Origin: Streptomyces sp. A0642
Lineage (GTDB): Bacteria; Actinomycetota; Actinomycetes; Streptomycetales; Streptomycetaceae
Direction: 5' to 3'
Length of the DNA stretch: 64,000 nt
Assembly: GCF_004795105.1 (NCBI RefSeq)
Contig: NZ_SSBL01000012.1
Coordinates: 1 to 64,000 of the forward strand
The translations under genes were made by a program, and so were the position numbers. Below, in pieces: positions 1 through 8,850 of this stretch. The notes under the pieces were generated by a model, which had not been told where the DNA came from, made no database searches, and was given only the letters and a program-made list of their open reading frames with translations. Every line of letters begins with the position of its first letter. Position 1 is the stretch's first letter.

Positions 1-660
1 GGCGGCTTCCGTCGTGACGACAGCCGTGGCGGCTCGACCGGCGGCGGTTTCCGTCGCGATGACAGCCGTGGCGGTTCGTCTTCGGGTGGTGGGTTCCGTC
101 GTGATGACCGGGCTCCGCGTCGGGATGACGACCGTGGTGGGCGTCCGAGTGGTGGGTTCGAGCGTCGTGACGACCGGCCGCGTGGGCCGCGTCGCGACGA
201 CGACAACCGCAGCGGCGGCTTCCGCCGCGACGACAACCGTGGCGGCTCGACCGGCGGCGGTTTCCGTCGCGATGACAGCCGTGGCGGCTCGACCGGTGGT
301 GGTTTCCGTCGTGACGACAGCCGTGGCGGCTCGACCGGTGGTGGTTTCCGTCGTGACGACAGCCGTGGCGGCTCGACCGGTGGTGGTTTCCGTCGTGACG
401 ACAGCCGCGGTGGGGCGTCTTCGGGTGGTGGGTTCCGTCGTGATGACCGGGCTCCGCGTCGGGATGACGACCGTGGTGGGCGTCCGAGTGGTGGGTTCGA
501 GCGTCGTGACGACCGGCCGCGTGGGCCGCGTCGCGACGACGACAGCCGTGGTGGCTCCTCCGGTGGTGGTTTCCGTCGTGACGACAGCCGTGGTGGCTCG
601 TCCGGCGGCGGTTTCCGTCGTGACGACAGCCGTGGCGGTTCCTCCGGCGGCGGTTTCCGC
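1..660 (+). repeat. 42-bp in-frame tandem repeats with a 129-bp internal duplication
   Basis: Units of 14 codons (RGGSTGGGFRRDDS type) recur, most cleanly in consecutive copies from about 240 to 410. A longer variant block at 77-205 recurs without a mismatch at 416-544, an offset of 339 bp (113 codons), so the duplication keeps the reading frame. The units differ by synonymous and conservative changes, which points to repeated unequal exchange followed by drift. Confidence 0.85.
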
Positions 661-1560
661 GGTCAGCGGGACGACCGGGACCGTGGGGGCTACCGCGGAC
701 GCGACGACCGTGGCGGTTACGAGCGGCGGGACGACCGGGACCGTGAGCCCATCAAGCGGCTTCCGATCCCCGACGACGTCACCGGTCACGAGATCGACAA
801 GGACGTCCGCCAGGAGCTGATGAGCCTCCCGAAGACACTGGCTGAAGACGTGGCCAGGAACCTCGTCATGGTGGCCCGTCTCCTCGACGAGGACCCCGAG
901 CAGGCGTACGCGTACGCGCGCATCGCCCTGCGGCTCGCCTCGCGCGTGGCCGCTGTGCGGGAGGCCGCGGGCTTCGCCGCCTACGCCACCCAGAGGTACG
1001 CGGAGGCGCTGGCGGAGTTCCGGGCGTCCCGGCGCATGACCGGTTCCGTGGAACTGTGGCCCGTCATGGCCGACTGCGAGCGCGGACTGGGTCGGCCCGA
1101 GCGGGCGATGGCCATGGCCGGTGAGCCCGAGGTGCAGAAGTTGGACAAGGCCGGTCAGGTCGAGATGCGTCTGGTCGCCGCTGGGGCCCGCAGGGACATG
1201 GGGCAGATCGACGCGGCCATCGTGACGCTGCAGAGCTCCGAGCTCGCGTCCAGCGCCGTGCACCCGTGGACGCCGCGCCTTCGTTACGCGTACGCGGACG
1301 CGCTGCTGGCAGCCGGTCGTGAGGACGAGGCGCGGGAGTGGTTCGGGAAGGCCCTGGAGGCCGACAAGGACGGTTCCACCGACGCGTCCGACCGCCTGGC
1401 TGAGCTGGACGGTGTCGAGTTCGTCGACGCCCTCGGTGACGACGACGACGAGACCGCCGAGGTGACGGCGCCGGTCGTGACCGAGGCCGACAACGACCTC
1501 GAAGACCCCGATGACCAGGACGACGACGAGGACGACGAGGACGGTCCCGTCAAGGCGTAG
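1..1560 (+). CDS. Gly/Arg/Asp-repeat protein with C-terminal TPR-like region, 5'-truncated
   Basis: The reading frame is open from the first base with no stop until 1558-1560, so the start lies outside the window; the ATG at 820 is internal. Residues 1 to about 245 repeat a unit such as GGFRRDDSRGGSTG, rich in Gly, Arg and Asp like RGG-type disordered regions. After the linker IKRLPIPDDVTGHEI (about 250-264) comes a helical TPR-like part with Ala-rich helices (for example YAYARIALRLASRVAAVREA) and an acidic tail of Asp/Glu runs ending GPVKA. The repeats suggest RNA or protein binding through disorder and the tail a scaffold role; neither is shown. The catalogue function is unknown. It is followed by a strong terminator. 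Confidence is high that this is the coding frame and low on function. Confidence 0.8.
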   Translation, partial: GGFRRDDSRGGSTGGGFRRDDSRGGSSSGGGFRRDDRAPRRDDDRGGRPSGGFERRDDRPRGPRRDDDNRSGGFRRDDNRGGSTGGGFRRDDSRGGSTGGGFRRDDSRGGSTGGGFRRDDSRGGSTGGGFRRDDSRGGASSGGGFRRDDRAPRRDDDRGGRPSGGFERRDDRPRGPRRDDDSRGGSSGGGFRRDDSRGGSSGGGFRRDDSRGGSSGGGFRGQRDDRDRGGYRGRDDRGGYERRDDRDREPIKRLPIPDDVTGHEIDKDVRQELMSLPKTLAEDVARNLVMVARLLDEDPEQAYAYARIALRLASRVAAVREAAGFAAYATQRYAEALAEFRASRRMTGSVELWPVMADCERGLGRPERAMAMAGEPEVQKLDKAGQVEMRLVAAGARRDMGQIDAAIVTLQSSELASSAVHPWTPRLRYAYADALLAAGREDEAREWFGKALEADKDGSTDASDRLAELDGVEFVDALGDDDDETAEVTAPVVTEADNDLEDPDDQDDDEDDEDGPVKA

Positions 1561-1581
1561 GCATAGGGAAGAGGCATGAAA

Positions 1582-1610
1582 GAGGGCGGCACCCCCGGGG
1601 TGCCGCCCTC
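1582..1610. terminator. Bidirectional hairpin terminator between convergent genes
   Basis: A perfect 14-bp inverted repeat, GAGGGCGGCACCCC (1582-1595) against GGGGTGCCGCCCTC (1597-1610), has a one-base centre. It lies 22 bp after the repeat-protein stop and 20 bp before the DUF1015 gene's stop, so it can serve both. There is a short CTTCT tail but no long T-run, as is usual in high-GC actinomycetes. Confidence 0.8.
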
Positions 1611-1629
1611 TTCTGCGTTCGGGAACGGA

Positions 1630-2907
1630 TCAGCCGAGCGCCAGGCTGCGCAGGACCAGGCCGGTGGCCGGCTTCGGGCCGAAGGAGGTCGACTTGCGGG
1701 GCATGGTGACGCCCTGGCGGGCCAGGTCCCGTACGACCTCTTCACGCACCGGATGCATCAGCACCGCCGTCGAGTCGTGGCGTTCGGCCTGTTCGACGGC
1801 GGCTGCCGTGTCATGGATGTAGGCGATGCGGGCCGGGTCGTCGGGGATCCGCCAGACGTGGTCGAGCAGGGCCGAGTGCAGGACCGTCGCGTCGAGGGTG
1901 CGCCAGGCGGCCGGCCTGTCCGCGGGAACCGTGCGGGCCAGCAGGGTCTCGTCGGGGCGGTCCGCCAGATGGAAGGCGCCGTCACCGGCGAGCAGGAAGG
2001 CGTTGCCCTCGGACGCCGCGGCGGCCAGGGCGTCCAGCGCCCGGGGGAGCGGTCCCTCGACGGTGCGGACGCGGAACAGGCCGTCCAGGGCGGCCAGCGC
2101 GTCCCTCACCGGCAGGCCGTGCAGCAGTCGGTGGATGGAGCGGACCCGGAGGGGGTAGCGGGCGGTGTCCACCAGGAGGACCAGGCCGAAGTCCCAGGGC
2201 CCGGGGACGGTGTGCTCCCGCTGGAGCCGGAGGTAGGTGGCCCATCGGTGGTGCCCGTCGGCGATCAGTGCCTGGCGACCGGCCAGATCCCTTTCGATCT
2301 CCGTACGGTCGGTGGGGTCGGTGACCGCCCACAGCCGGTGGCTGAAGCCGTCCTCGGTCGTCGTGGCGAGCAGCGGCGGGCCCTGGATGGTCCGCTCGAT
2401 GACCGCGGTCGCCCCCGTGGCGTCGCCGTCGCTGCGGTAGGTCAGCAGCAGCGGTTCGAGATGCGCCGCCGTCGTCCGCATCAGGTCGGCGCGGTCCTCG
2501 ACGACATGGGCCATCACGTCCTCGTGGGGGAGCACGATGCCCTCGGCAGGGCCGGAGAGGGCCAGTGCGCCGACGAGGCCGCGCTGCAGGATCTCGTCGT
2601 TGCGCTGCTCGTACACGTAGAGCGCGGGTTCGGAGTCGGCGGCGAGTATGCCCTCGGCCAGCCAGCGCTGCAGGGTCGCCGCGGCCTGCTCGGGCCGGGC
2701 GGCCGGGGAGTCGGCCTGCGGAAGGATCAGGCGCACGATGTTGTGCGGATCCGCCGATTCCAGGTGGAGCAGCCCGTCGGGCCGGACGACGACGTCGTAC
2801 GGGGGCGAGGTCACCGCCGCGAGACTGCCGACCCGCTCGGGGACGTAGCGCAGTCCACGGAACGGATACAGGCGCAGTCCCTTGTCCGCCGGGCCTCGTG
2901 TGTTCAT
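1630..2907 (-). CDS. DUF1015 family protein
   Basis: This 425-residue protein matches the DUF1015 (COG4198) family in length and in its opening, LRLYPFRGLRYVPERVGSLAAVTSPPYDVV, where the PPYDVV segment is a family hallmark; the IADGHHRWATYL motif near residue 215 is another. The biochemical role is not established; the His-rich IADGHHR motif suggests a metal- or nucleotide-dependent enzyme. The ATG at 2905-2907 has no clear Shine-Dalgarno, but a TACGAT box lies six bases upstream on the minus strand, so the message may be leaderless. It diverges from the HAD phosphatase gene across 71 bp. Confidence 0.85.
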   Translation of the reverse strand: MNTRGPADKGLRLYPFRGLRYVPERVGSLAAVTSPPYDVVVRPDGLLHLESADPHNIVRLILPQADSPAARPEQAAATLQRWLAEGILAADSEPALYVYEQRNDEILQRGLVGALALSGPAEGIVLPHEDVMAHVVEDRADLMRTTAAHLEPLLLTYRSDGDATGATAVIERTIQGPPLLATTTEDGFSHRLWAVTDPTDRTEIERDLAGRQALIADGHHRWATYLRLQREHTVPGPWDFGLVLLVDTARYPLRVRSIHRLLHGLPVRDALAALDGLFRVRTVEGPLPRALDALAAAASEGNAFLLAGDGAFHLADRPDETLLARTVPADRPAAWRTLDATVLHSALLDHVWRIPDDPARIAYIHDTAAAVEQAERHDSTAVLMHPVREEVVRDLARQGVTMPRKSTSFGPKPATGLVLRSLALG

Positions 2908-2978
2908 TTCTGCATCGTATGTGCGCTCCGGGTATGCGCGATGATCGGGGGAGACGCAGGCAACGAGGAGCGCGGGAT

Positions 2979-4007
2979 ATGAGTCAGGCGAGCAGGACCA
3001 GGCCGAGCGGGAGCAGCACCGCGCTGAGCGAGGCGTACGACACGGCGCTGCTGGATCTCGATGGGGTGGTGTACGCGGGCGGGCAGGCGATCGCTCATGC
3101 CGTCGACGCCCTGCGCACCGCGCGGGACGGCGGAATGCACCTGGCGTACGTCACCAACAACGCCCTGCGGACTCCGGCCGCGGTGGCGGAGCATCTGACC
3201 GAGCTGGGGGTGCCCGCCGAGCCCGCCGATGTGATCACCTCGGCGCAGGCCGTGGCCCGGCTGGTCGCCGATCAGCTGCCGGAGGGGGCGCGCGTGCTCG
3301 TGATCGGGGGCGAGGGGCTGCGGGTGGCGCTGCGCGAACGGGGCCTGGTGCCGGTGGAGTCCGCGGACGACGACCCGGCCGCGGTGGTGCAGGGGTACGG
3401 CGGGCCCGACATGGCGTGGGGCCGCTTCGCCGAGGCCTCGTACGCGATCAATCGCGGGCTGCCGTGGTTCGCGTCCAACACGGATCTGACGATTCCGGGC
3501 GCCCGGGGGATCGCGCCGGGCAACGGCGCCGCCGTGGAGGTCGTACGGATCGCCACCGGGGCCGAGCCGCAGGTGGCGGGGAAACCGCTGCCTCCGATGC
3601 ACCGTGAGACGGTGCTGCGGACGGGGGCCGAGCGGCCGCTCGTGGTGGGCGACCGGCTCGACACGGACATCGAGGGGGCGTTCAACGGAGGCGTGGACTC
3701 GCTGCTGGTGCTCACCGGGGTGACGGACGCGGCGCAGCTGGTGACCGCGGTCCCCGAGCACCGGCCGACGTACGTCGACGCCGATCTGCGGGGTCTGCTG
3801 ACGGGGCAGCCCGAGGTGACGAGGACGGGCGAGGCGTACGCCTGCGGCGGCTGGACGGCGTCCGTACGCGGCGGGGAGCTGGTGCTGGACGGCGACGGCG
3901 AGGCGCTCGACGGTCTGCGGGCGCTGTGCGCGGCGGCGTGGTCGCATGCCGGGGACGGTGCGTGCGCGCTGGACGCGGGCAAGGCGGTGGCCCGGCTCGG
4001 ACTGTAG
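2979..4007 (+). CDS. HAD-IIA family hydrolase (NagD-like phosphatase)
   Basis: A 342-residue haloacid-dehalogenase phosphatase of subclass IIA. Motif I is DLDGVVYAG (nucleophile and acid/base Asp), motif II the TNN of AYVTNNALRT, the conserved Lys sits in GKPLPPMH, and motif III is VGDRLDTDIEGA with metal-binding Asp residues. Family members remove phosphate from small sugar or nucleotide phosphates; the substrate here cannot be read from sequence. The ATG at 2979 follows GAGGAGCGCGGGAT, with GGAG about eight bases upstream; the frame stays open to 2565 but the upstream part is Arg-rich and noncoding in character. A C-terminal extension of about 70 residues follows the HAD core and is common in actinobacterial homologues. 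Confidence 0.88.
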   Translation: MSQASRTRPSGSSTALSEAYDTALLDLDGVVYAGGQAIAHAVDALRTARDGGMHLAYVTNNALRTPAAVAEHLTELGVPAEPADVITSAQAVARLVADQLPEGARVLVIGGEGLRVALRERGLVPVESADDDPAAVVQGYGGPDMAWGRFAEASYAINRGLPWFASNTDLTIPGARGIAPGNGAAVEVVRIATGAEPQVAGKPLPPMHRETVLRTGAERPLVVGDRLDTDIEGAFNGGVDSLLVLTGVTDAAQLVTAVPEHRPTYVDADLRGLLTGQPEVTRTGEAYACGGWTASVRGGELVLDGDGEALDGLRALCAAAWSHAGDGACALDAGKAVARLGL

Positions 4008-4074
4008 GCGACGGTCCGGCCTTCCCCGCCCCCCGGGCCGGAGGCTTGGCGGGGGTGGCCGGATCATGTCCATG

Positions 4075-4093
4075 CGAGGCTAGGCTAACCTAA
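4075..4093 (+). promoter_or_regulatory. Iron box (DmdR/IdeR-type operator) overlapping the -10 region
   Basis: The 19 bases match the actinobacterial iron-repressor consensus TTAGGTTAGGCTAACCTAA at 16 positions, with the right 13 bases TAGGCTAACCTAA intact. TAGGCT (4081-4086) could be the -10 hexamer, which would start the message within a few bases of the GTG at 4099, giving an almost leaderless transcript. Binding of the Fe(II)-loaded repressor would block the siderophore-importer operon when iron is plentiful. Confidence 0.85.
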
Positions 4094-4098
4094 CTCGC

Positions 4099-5160
4099 GT
4101 GTTGGTTGAGAGTCCTCCGAAACCGAGCGCAGGCCCGCCGGCCGCGCCGGACAGCGCCGCGCCCCCCGGACGCCATGCGGTACGCGCCGCAGGGCTCCTG
4201 GTGGCGCTGGCCGCCCTGGTGCTGGTGTGCCTGGCGAGCATCGCGATCGGCGCCAAGGGGCTGCCGGTCGCCGACGTGTGGCACGGCCTGTTCCACCCCA
4301 CGGGCAGCGGCGACGACGTCCTCGTACGGAAGGTGCGGATCCCCCGGACCGTGCTCGGCCTGGTCGTCGGCGCCGCGCTCGGGCTCGCCGGGGCCGTGAT
4401 GCAGGCGCTGACCCGCAACCCGCTGGCCGAGCCGGGGCTGCTCGGGGTCAACGCCGGCGCCTCGGCGGCCGTCGTCTCCGCCATCAGCTTCCTCGGCGTC
4501 ACCTCGCTGACCGGGTACGTCTGGTTCGCCTTCGCCGGAGCCGCGATCGTCTCGGTCGCCGTGTACCTGCTCGGCGGCAGCCGGTCCGCCAATCCGGTAC
4601 GCCTCGCACTGGCCGGGACGGCCGTCACCGCCGCCCTGTACGGCTACGTCAACGCCGTACAGCTGCTGGATTCGGCGGCCCTGGACCGGTTGCGGTTCTG
4701 GACGGTCGGCTCGCTGGCCTCCGCCGACATGGAGACGGTCGGCAAGGTGTGGCCGTTCATCGCACTCGGCGTCCTGCTCACGCTGCTCATCGCGCGGCCG
4801 CTCAACGCCCTGGAGATGGGCGACGACACCGCGCGCTCCCTCGGCGCCCATCTGACGCGGACCAGGATCCTGGCGATGCTCGCCGTCACCCTGCTGTGCG
4901 GCGCCGCGACGGCCGCGTGCGGGCCGATCGTCTTCATCGGGCTGATGATCCCCCACCTGGTGCGCACGATCACCGGCCCCGACATGCGGTGGATCCTGCC
5001 CTACGCGGCGGTGCTCTCCCCGGTGCTCCTGCTCGGCGCGGACGTGGTCGGCCGGGTCGTCGCCCGGCCGTCCGAACTGCAGGTCGGCATCGTCACCGCG
5101 CTGCTCGGCGGGCCCGTCTTCATCCACCTCGTACGACGCAAGAGGATGTCCCAGCTGTGA
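4099..5160 (+). CDS. FecCD-family iron-siderophore ABC transporter permease 1
   Basis: A 353-residue polytopic membrane protein of the FecCD family. It carries the typical LGLVVGAALGLAGAVMQALTRNPLAEPGLLG segment, in which the RNPLAxPxxLG motif is the family hallmark, and a late GPIVFIGLMIPHLVR motif that faces the ATPase. It should pair with the next permease to form the channel for ferric siderophores across the cell membrane. The GTG start lies immediately downstream of the iron box, and no Shine-Dalgarno is visible, consistent with leaderless initiation. It overlaps the next gene by GTGA. No substrate-binding lipoprotein is encoded beside it, so one must act from elsewhere. Confidence 0.93.
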   Translation: MLVESPPKPSAGPPAAPDSAAPPGRHAVRAAGLLVALAALVLVCLASIAIGAKGLPVADVWHGLFHPTGSGDDVLVRKVRIPRTVLGLVVGAALGLAGAVMQALTRNPLAEPGLLGVNAGASAAVVSAISFLGVTSLTGYVWFAFAGAAIVSVAVYLLGGSRSANPVRLALAGTAVTAALYGYVNAVQLLDSAALDRLRFWTVGSLASADMETVGKVWPFIALGVLLTLLIARPLNALEMGDDTARSLGAHLTRTRILAMLAVTLLCGAATAACGPIVFIGLMIPHLVRTITGPDMRWILPYAAVLSPVLLLGADVVGRVVARPSELQVGIVTALLGGPVFIHLVRRKRMSQL

Positions 5161-6239
5161 AGGCCACCCAGGAGCAGACGCCTGCGCAGGCCGCGGGGAC
5201 GGCGCGGTCGGTGCGGGCCGTCCGGACGGCCGGCGGCTATTCGTTCCGGATGAACGTCCGGGCGTCCCTCGTCATCCTGCTGCTCGCCGTCGTGGCGGCC
5301 GGCACGTCCGTCGTCCTCATCGGCAGCGGCGACTTCTCGATGACGCCGGGCGAGGTCGTGACCACGCTCTTCGGACGCGGCACCTTCCAGCAGGAGTTCA
5401 TCGTCACGGACCTGCGCCTGCCGCGGGTGCTGGTCGGTCTTCTCGTGGGGGCGGCGCTGGGCGTCGGCGGGGCCGTGTTCCAGACCCTCTCGCGCAACCC
5501 GCTCGGCAGCCCCGACGTGCTCGGCTTCGGCCAGGGCGCCACCGTGGGCGCGCTGACCGTGATCGTCCTCTTCCATGGCGGCGCGACAGCGGTCGCGGGC
5601 GGCGCGGTGGTCGGCGGCCTGCTGACCGGCGTCGCCGTCTACGTGCTGGCGTGGAAGCGCGGGGTGCACGGTTTCCGGCTCGTCCTGGTCGGGATCGGCG
5701 CGGCCGCGATGCTCACGGCCGCGACCCAGTACCTGATCACCAAGGCCGACCTGGTCGACGCGACCCGTGCCGTCGTCTGGATGACCGGCTCGCTCGACGG
5801 CCGGGACTGGGCGCAGGTCCGGCCCCTGCTCGTGGTCTGCGGCCTGCTGCTCCCGGTGGTGTTCGCGCACGGGCCCGCGCTGCGGGTGATGGAGATGGGC
5901 GACGACGCCGCGTACGCCCTCGGGGTGGGCGTCGAGCGCACCCGGCTCGTCCTGATGGGCTCCGCCGTCCTTCTCGTCGCCGTCGCCACCGCCGCGGCGG
6001 GACCGATCGCGTTCGTCTCGCTGAGCGCCCCGCAGCTCGCCCGCCGGCTCACCCGCTTCACCGGCCCCAACCTGGTGGCCTCGACCTTCATGGGGGCGGC
6101 GCTCCTCCTCGTCGCGGACTGGGTGTCGATGGAGGCCTTCGGCGACCGGCAGCTGCCCGTCGGCGTCGTCACCGGGGTGCTCGGCGGCTGCTATCTGCTG
6201 TGGCTGCTCGTGTCCGAGCGCAAGGCGGGCCGTATATGA
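5157..6239 (+). CDS. FecCD-family iron-siderophore ABC transporter permease 2
   Basis: A 360-residue second permease. After a cytosolic lead of about 35 residues it shows the FecCD transmembrane pattern, including RNPLGSPDVLGFGQGA and the late GPIAFVSLSAPQLARRL segment that corresponds to the coupling helix. It forms a heterodimer with the preceding permease in this type of system. The GTG start at 5157 overlaps the preceding stop (GTGA), indicating translational coupling. The frame is open far upstream, but that part is an Arg/Pro-rich shadow of the first permease. The next ORF could begin at an ATGA overlapping this stop. Confidence 0.93.
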   Translation: MKATQEQTPAQAAGTARSVRAVRTAGGYSFRMNVRASLVILLLAVVAAGTSVVLIGSGDFSMTPGEVVTTLFGRGTFQQEFIVTDLRLPRVLVGLLVGAALGVGGAVFQTLSRNPLGSPDVLGFGQGATVGALTVIVLFHGGATAVAGGAVVGGLLTGVAVYVLAWKRGVHGFRLVLVGIGAAAMLTAATQYLITKADLVDATRAVVWMTGSLDGRDWAQVRPLLVVCGLLLPVVFAHGPALRVMEMGDDAAYALGVGVERTRLVLMGSAVLLVAVATAAAGPIAFVSLSAPQLARRLTRFTGPNLVASTFMGAALLLVADWVSMEAFGDRQLPVGVVTGVLGGCYLLWLLVSERKAGRI

Positions 6240-6322
6240 GGGCCCGCGCACGGGGCGCCGCTTCCGCGCCGCCTTCCCCTTCCCTTCCCCCCGCCGATCC
6301 CGCCCACCCCCGGAGTACGACC

Positions 6323-7150
6323 ATGCAGCGCCTCACCGCGGACTCGGTGACCCTCGGCTACGACCAGCGGGTCATCGCGGAGAACCTCTCGGTCGAGATT
6401 CCCGACCACTCGTTCACCGTGATCGTCGGCCCCAACGCCTGCGGGAAGTCGACGCTGCTGCGGGCGCTCTCCCGGATGCTGAAGCCGGCCCGCGGCCAGG
6501 TGCTGCTGGACGGGGAGGCGATCCACGGGCTGCCCGCGAAGAAGGTGGCCAGGACCCTGGGGCTGCTGCCCCAGTCCTCCATCGCGCCGGAGGGCATCAC
6601 CGTGGCGGATCTCGTGGCCCGGGGGCGGTACCCGCACCAGGGGCTGCTGCGGCAGTGGTCACCCGAGGACGAACGCATTGTCGAGGAATCGATGGCGTCG
6701 ACCGGCGTGGGCGCGCTGGGTGATCGCTATGTCGACGAATTGTCCGGCGGCCAGCGTCAGCGGGTCTGGATCGCGATGGCACTCGCCCAGCAGACGCCGC
6801 TGCTGCTGCTCGACGAGCCGACGACGTACCTCGACATCCAGCACCAGATCGACGTGCTCGACCTGTGCGCGGAGCTGCACGAGACCCAGGGGCGCACGCT
6901 GGTGGCGGTCCTGCACGACCTGAACCACGCCGCGCGGTACGCCACGCACCTCATCGCCATGCGCGAGGGCGAGGTCGTCGCGGAGGGGGCGCCGGGGGAG
7001 ATCGTCACCGCGGAGCTCGTGGAGCGGGTGTTCGGGCTGCGGTGCCAGGTGATCTCCGATCCGGAGACGGGGACGCCGCTGGTGGTCCCCGCGGCGCGGG
7101 TGCGCGGGGCGCGGGCAGCGCGGCCGGCACCGGTGTCCGGAGGCGCGTGA
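6323..7150 (+). CDS. Iron-siderophore ABC transporter ATP-binding protein (FepC-like)
   Basis: A 275-residue ABC ATPase that energises the two FecCD permeases. Walker A is GPNACGKST (residues 36-44), the signature is LSGGQRQR, and Walker B is LLLLDEPTTYLD; the switch His is in VLHDLNHAARYA. These match the FepC/FhuC group. The ATG at 6323 has CGGAG eight bases upstream and begins right at the usual MQRLTADSVTLGY start; an ATG at 6236 overlapping the permease stop would add 29 Pro/Ala-rich residues and is less likely. The C-terminal tail after residue 250 is Arg/Ala-rich and not conserved in character. Expression should follow the iron box at 4075. Confidence 0.92.
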   Translation: MQRLTADSVTLGYDQRVIAENLSVEIPDHSFTVIVGPNACGKSTLLRALSRMLKPARGQVLLDGEAIHGLPAKKVARTLGLLPQSSIAPEGITVADLVARGRYPHQGLLRQWSPEDERIVEESMASTGVGALGDRYVDELSGGQRQRVWIAMALAQQTPLLLLDEPTTYLDIQHQIDVLDLCAELHETQGRTLVAVLHDLNHAARYATHLIAMREGEVVAEGAPGEIVTAELVERVFGLRCQVISDPETGTPLVVPAARVRGARAARPAPVSGGA

Positions 7151-7168
7151 GCCTCGGCCACGCGTGGT

Positions 7169-7289
7169 CCTCAAGCGCCGGAGGGGCTTGAACGCAGGCG
7201 TGAGCGTTCCGAGGTCCGCGGGTCCCGGACGGGCCTTGGGCCGGGCGTGACGGGGTTCAGAGACGTCCTCGAGCGCCGGACGGGCCTCA
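7169..7289. repeat. Pair of imperfect GCGCCGGA intergenic repeats
   Basis: CCTCAAGCGCCGGAGGGGCTTGA at 7169-7191 and a similar copy, CCTCGAGCGCCGGACGGGC, at 7267-7285 flank the gap between the convergent FepC-like and SCP2-like genes. Each can form a short hairpin around the GCCGGA core. Elements of this type are scattered widely between Streptomyces genes and probably act as terminators or repetitive palindromes. Confidence 0.55.
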
Positions 7290-7294
7290 TGCGC

Positions 7295-7642
7295 CTACAG
7301 CAGTGATCTGAGTTTCAGCAGGTCGCGGAAGCCCGCCTCCAGGCGGACCCGGCCCGAGCCCCACGCCTTCGCGAAGTTCAGGTCGCCGTCCACCAGCGCC
7401 ACCAGGTCGTCCCCGGTCATCGCGAGCCGGATCTCCGCCTTCTCCGGGGGCGGTCCCTCGACCGTGTCCAGGACCTGGATCCGGCCCCCGGCGAGGCGTC
7501 CGGTGAACGTCACGTCGAGGTCCTTGATGTAGCAGCTCAGCGAGCGGTCGAGCGCCGCCGCGCTGCGCACGTCGCCGTCGGCCCCCGCGAGGGTGTCGGA
7601 AAGTCTGTCGAGTGCGCTGCGGCACTCCGCCATGGTCGCCAT
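7295..7642 (-). CDS. SCP2 sterol-binding domain-like protein
   Basis: A 115-residue protein with the SCP2-like pattern: SCYIKDLDVTFTGRLAGGRIQVLD, then AEIRLAMTGDDLVALVDGDLNFAKAWGSGRVRLEAGFRDLL. The GDLNFAKAWGSGRVRLEG-type segment is the most characteristic part and normally lines a hydrophobic ligand pocket; lipids or other apolar ligands are plausible. ATG at 7640-7642 is used here; another in-frame ATG at 7631-7633 would remove three residues, and no strong Shine-Dalgarno separates them. The gene diverges from the small gene at 7686 across only 43 bp, so the two may share regulation. Confidence 0.8.
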   Translation of the reverse strand: MATMAECRSALDRLSDTLAGADGDVRSAAALDRSLSCYIKDLDVTFTGRLAGGRIQVLDTVEGPPPEKAEIRLAMTGDDLVALVDGDLNFAKAWGSGRVRLEAGFRDLLKLRSLL

Positions 7643-7685
7643 CGTGATCGACGGTACCGCAGCGCCTCGCGGTAGCGTTTCCCGC

Positions 7686-8027
7686 ATGAGCGACTCGACG
7701 CCGGGGCCCGACACGGCCGCCGGAACCGCGCCCGGGGAGATGCCGCACGAGGCGCCGCAGGAGCCGGCCCCCGTGGTCTCGCACGAGCCGGCCGCCCCGG
7801 CGCCCCTCGGTGTCGTCCGCACGCCCACGGGCCACGCCGACGTGGACGCGCACCTGGAGCGTCTGGCCGATGCGGACCACCTCGCGGCTGACGGACACAT
7901 CGAGGTGTACGAGGATGTACACCGTGGCCTGCGCGACGAGCTGACCGCGCTGGACGCCAGGCCCGCCCCCGCACCCACGCCCACGTACGACCACGCGCAC
8001 GACAGCGCGTACAACGACAGGAGCTGA
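7686..8027 (+). CDS. Conserved hypothetical protein upstream of tlyA
   Basis: A 113-residue acidic, Pro/Ala/Glu-rich protein. The first 55 residues (MSDSTPGPDTAAGTAPGEMP and on) look disordered; the more ordered stretch is residues 58-95, HADVDAHLERLADADHLAADG, which may form a helical hairpin. No known domain is recognised and no function is proposed. The codon bias is normal for the genome, and the gene ends seven bases before the GTG of tlyA, with its own last codons supplying the ACAGGAG ribosome site of tlyA. That arrangement suggests co-transcription and coupled translation with the rRNA methyltransferase. Confidence 0.75.
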   Translation: MSDSTPGPDTAAGTAPGEMPHEAPQEPAPVVSHEPAAPAPLGVVRTPTGHADVDAHLERLADADHLAADGHIEVYEDVHRGLRDELTALDARPAPAPTPTYDHAHDSAYNDRS

Positions 8028-8034
8028 ACCGAAC

Positions 8035-8846
<812 letters not shown>

Positions 8847-8850
<4 letters not shown>

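Noticed and set aside
1..660. CRISPR-like array
   Set aside because: Repeats are contiguous 42-bp coding units without unique spacers, and no cas gene is near.
14..820. 268-codon open frame of Val/Thr/Ala repeats
   Set aside because: It is the second frame over the Gly/Arg/Asp repeat gene; frame one is open from base 1 and continues without a stop into the TPR-like part.
4227..6239. 670-codon frame
   Set aside because: The first part is an Arg/Pro-rich shadow of the first permease; the true gene starts at GTG 5157.
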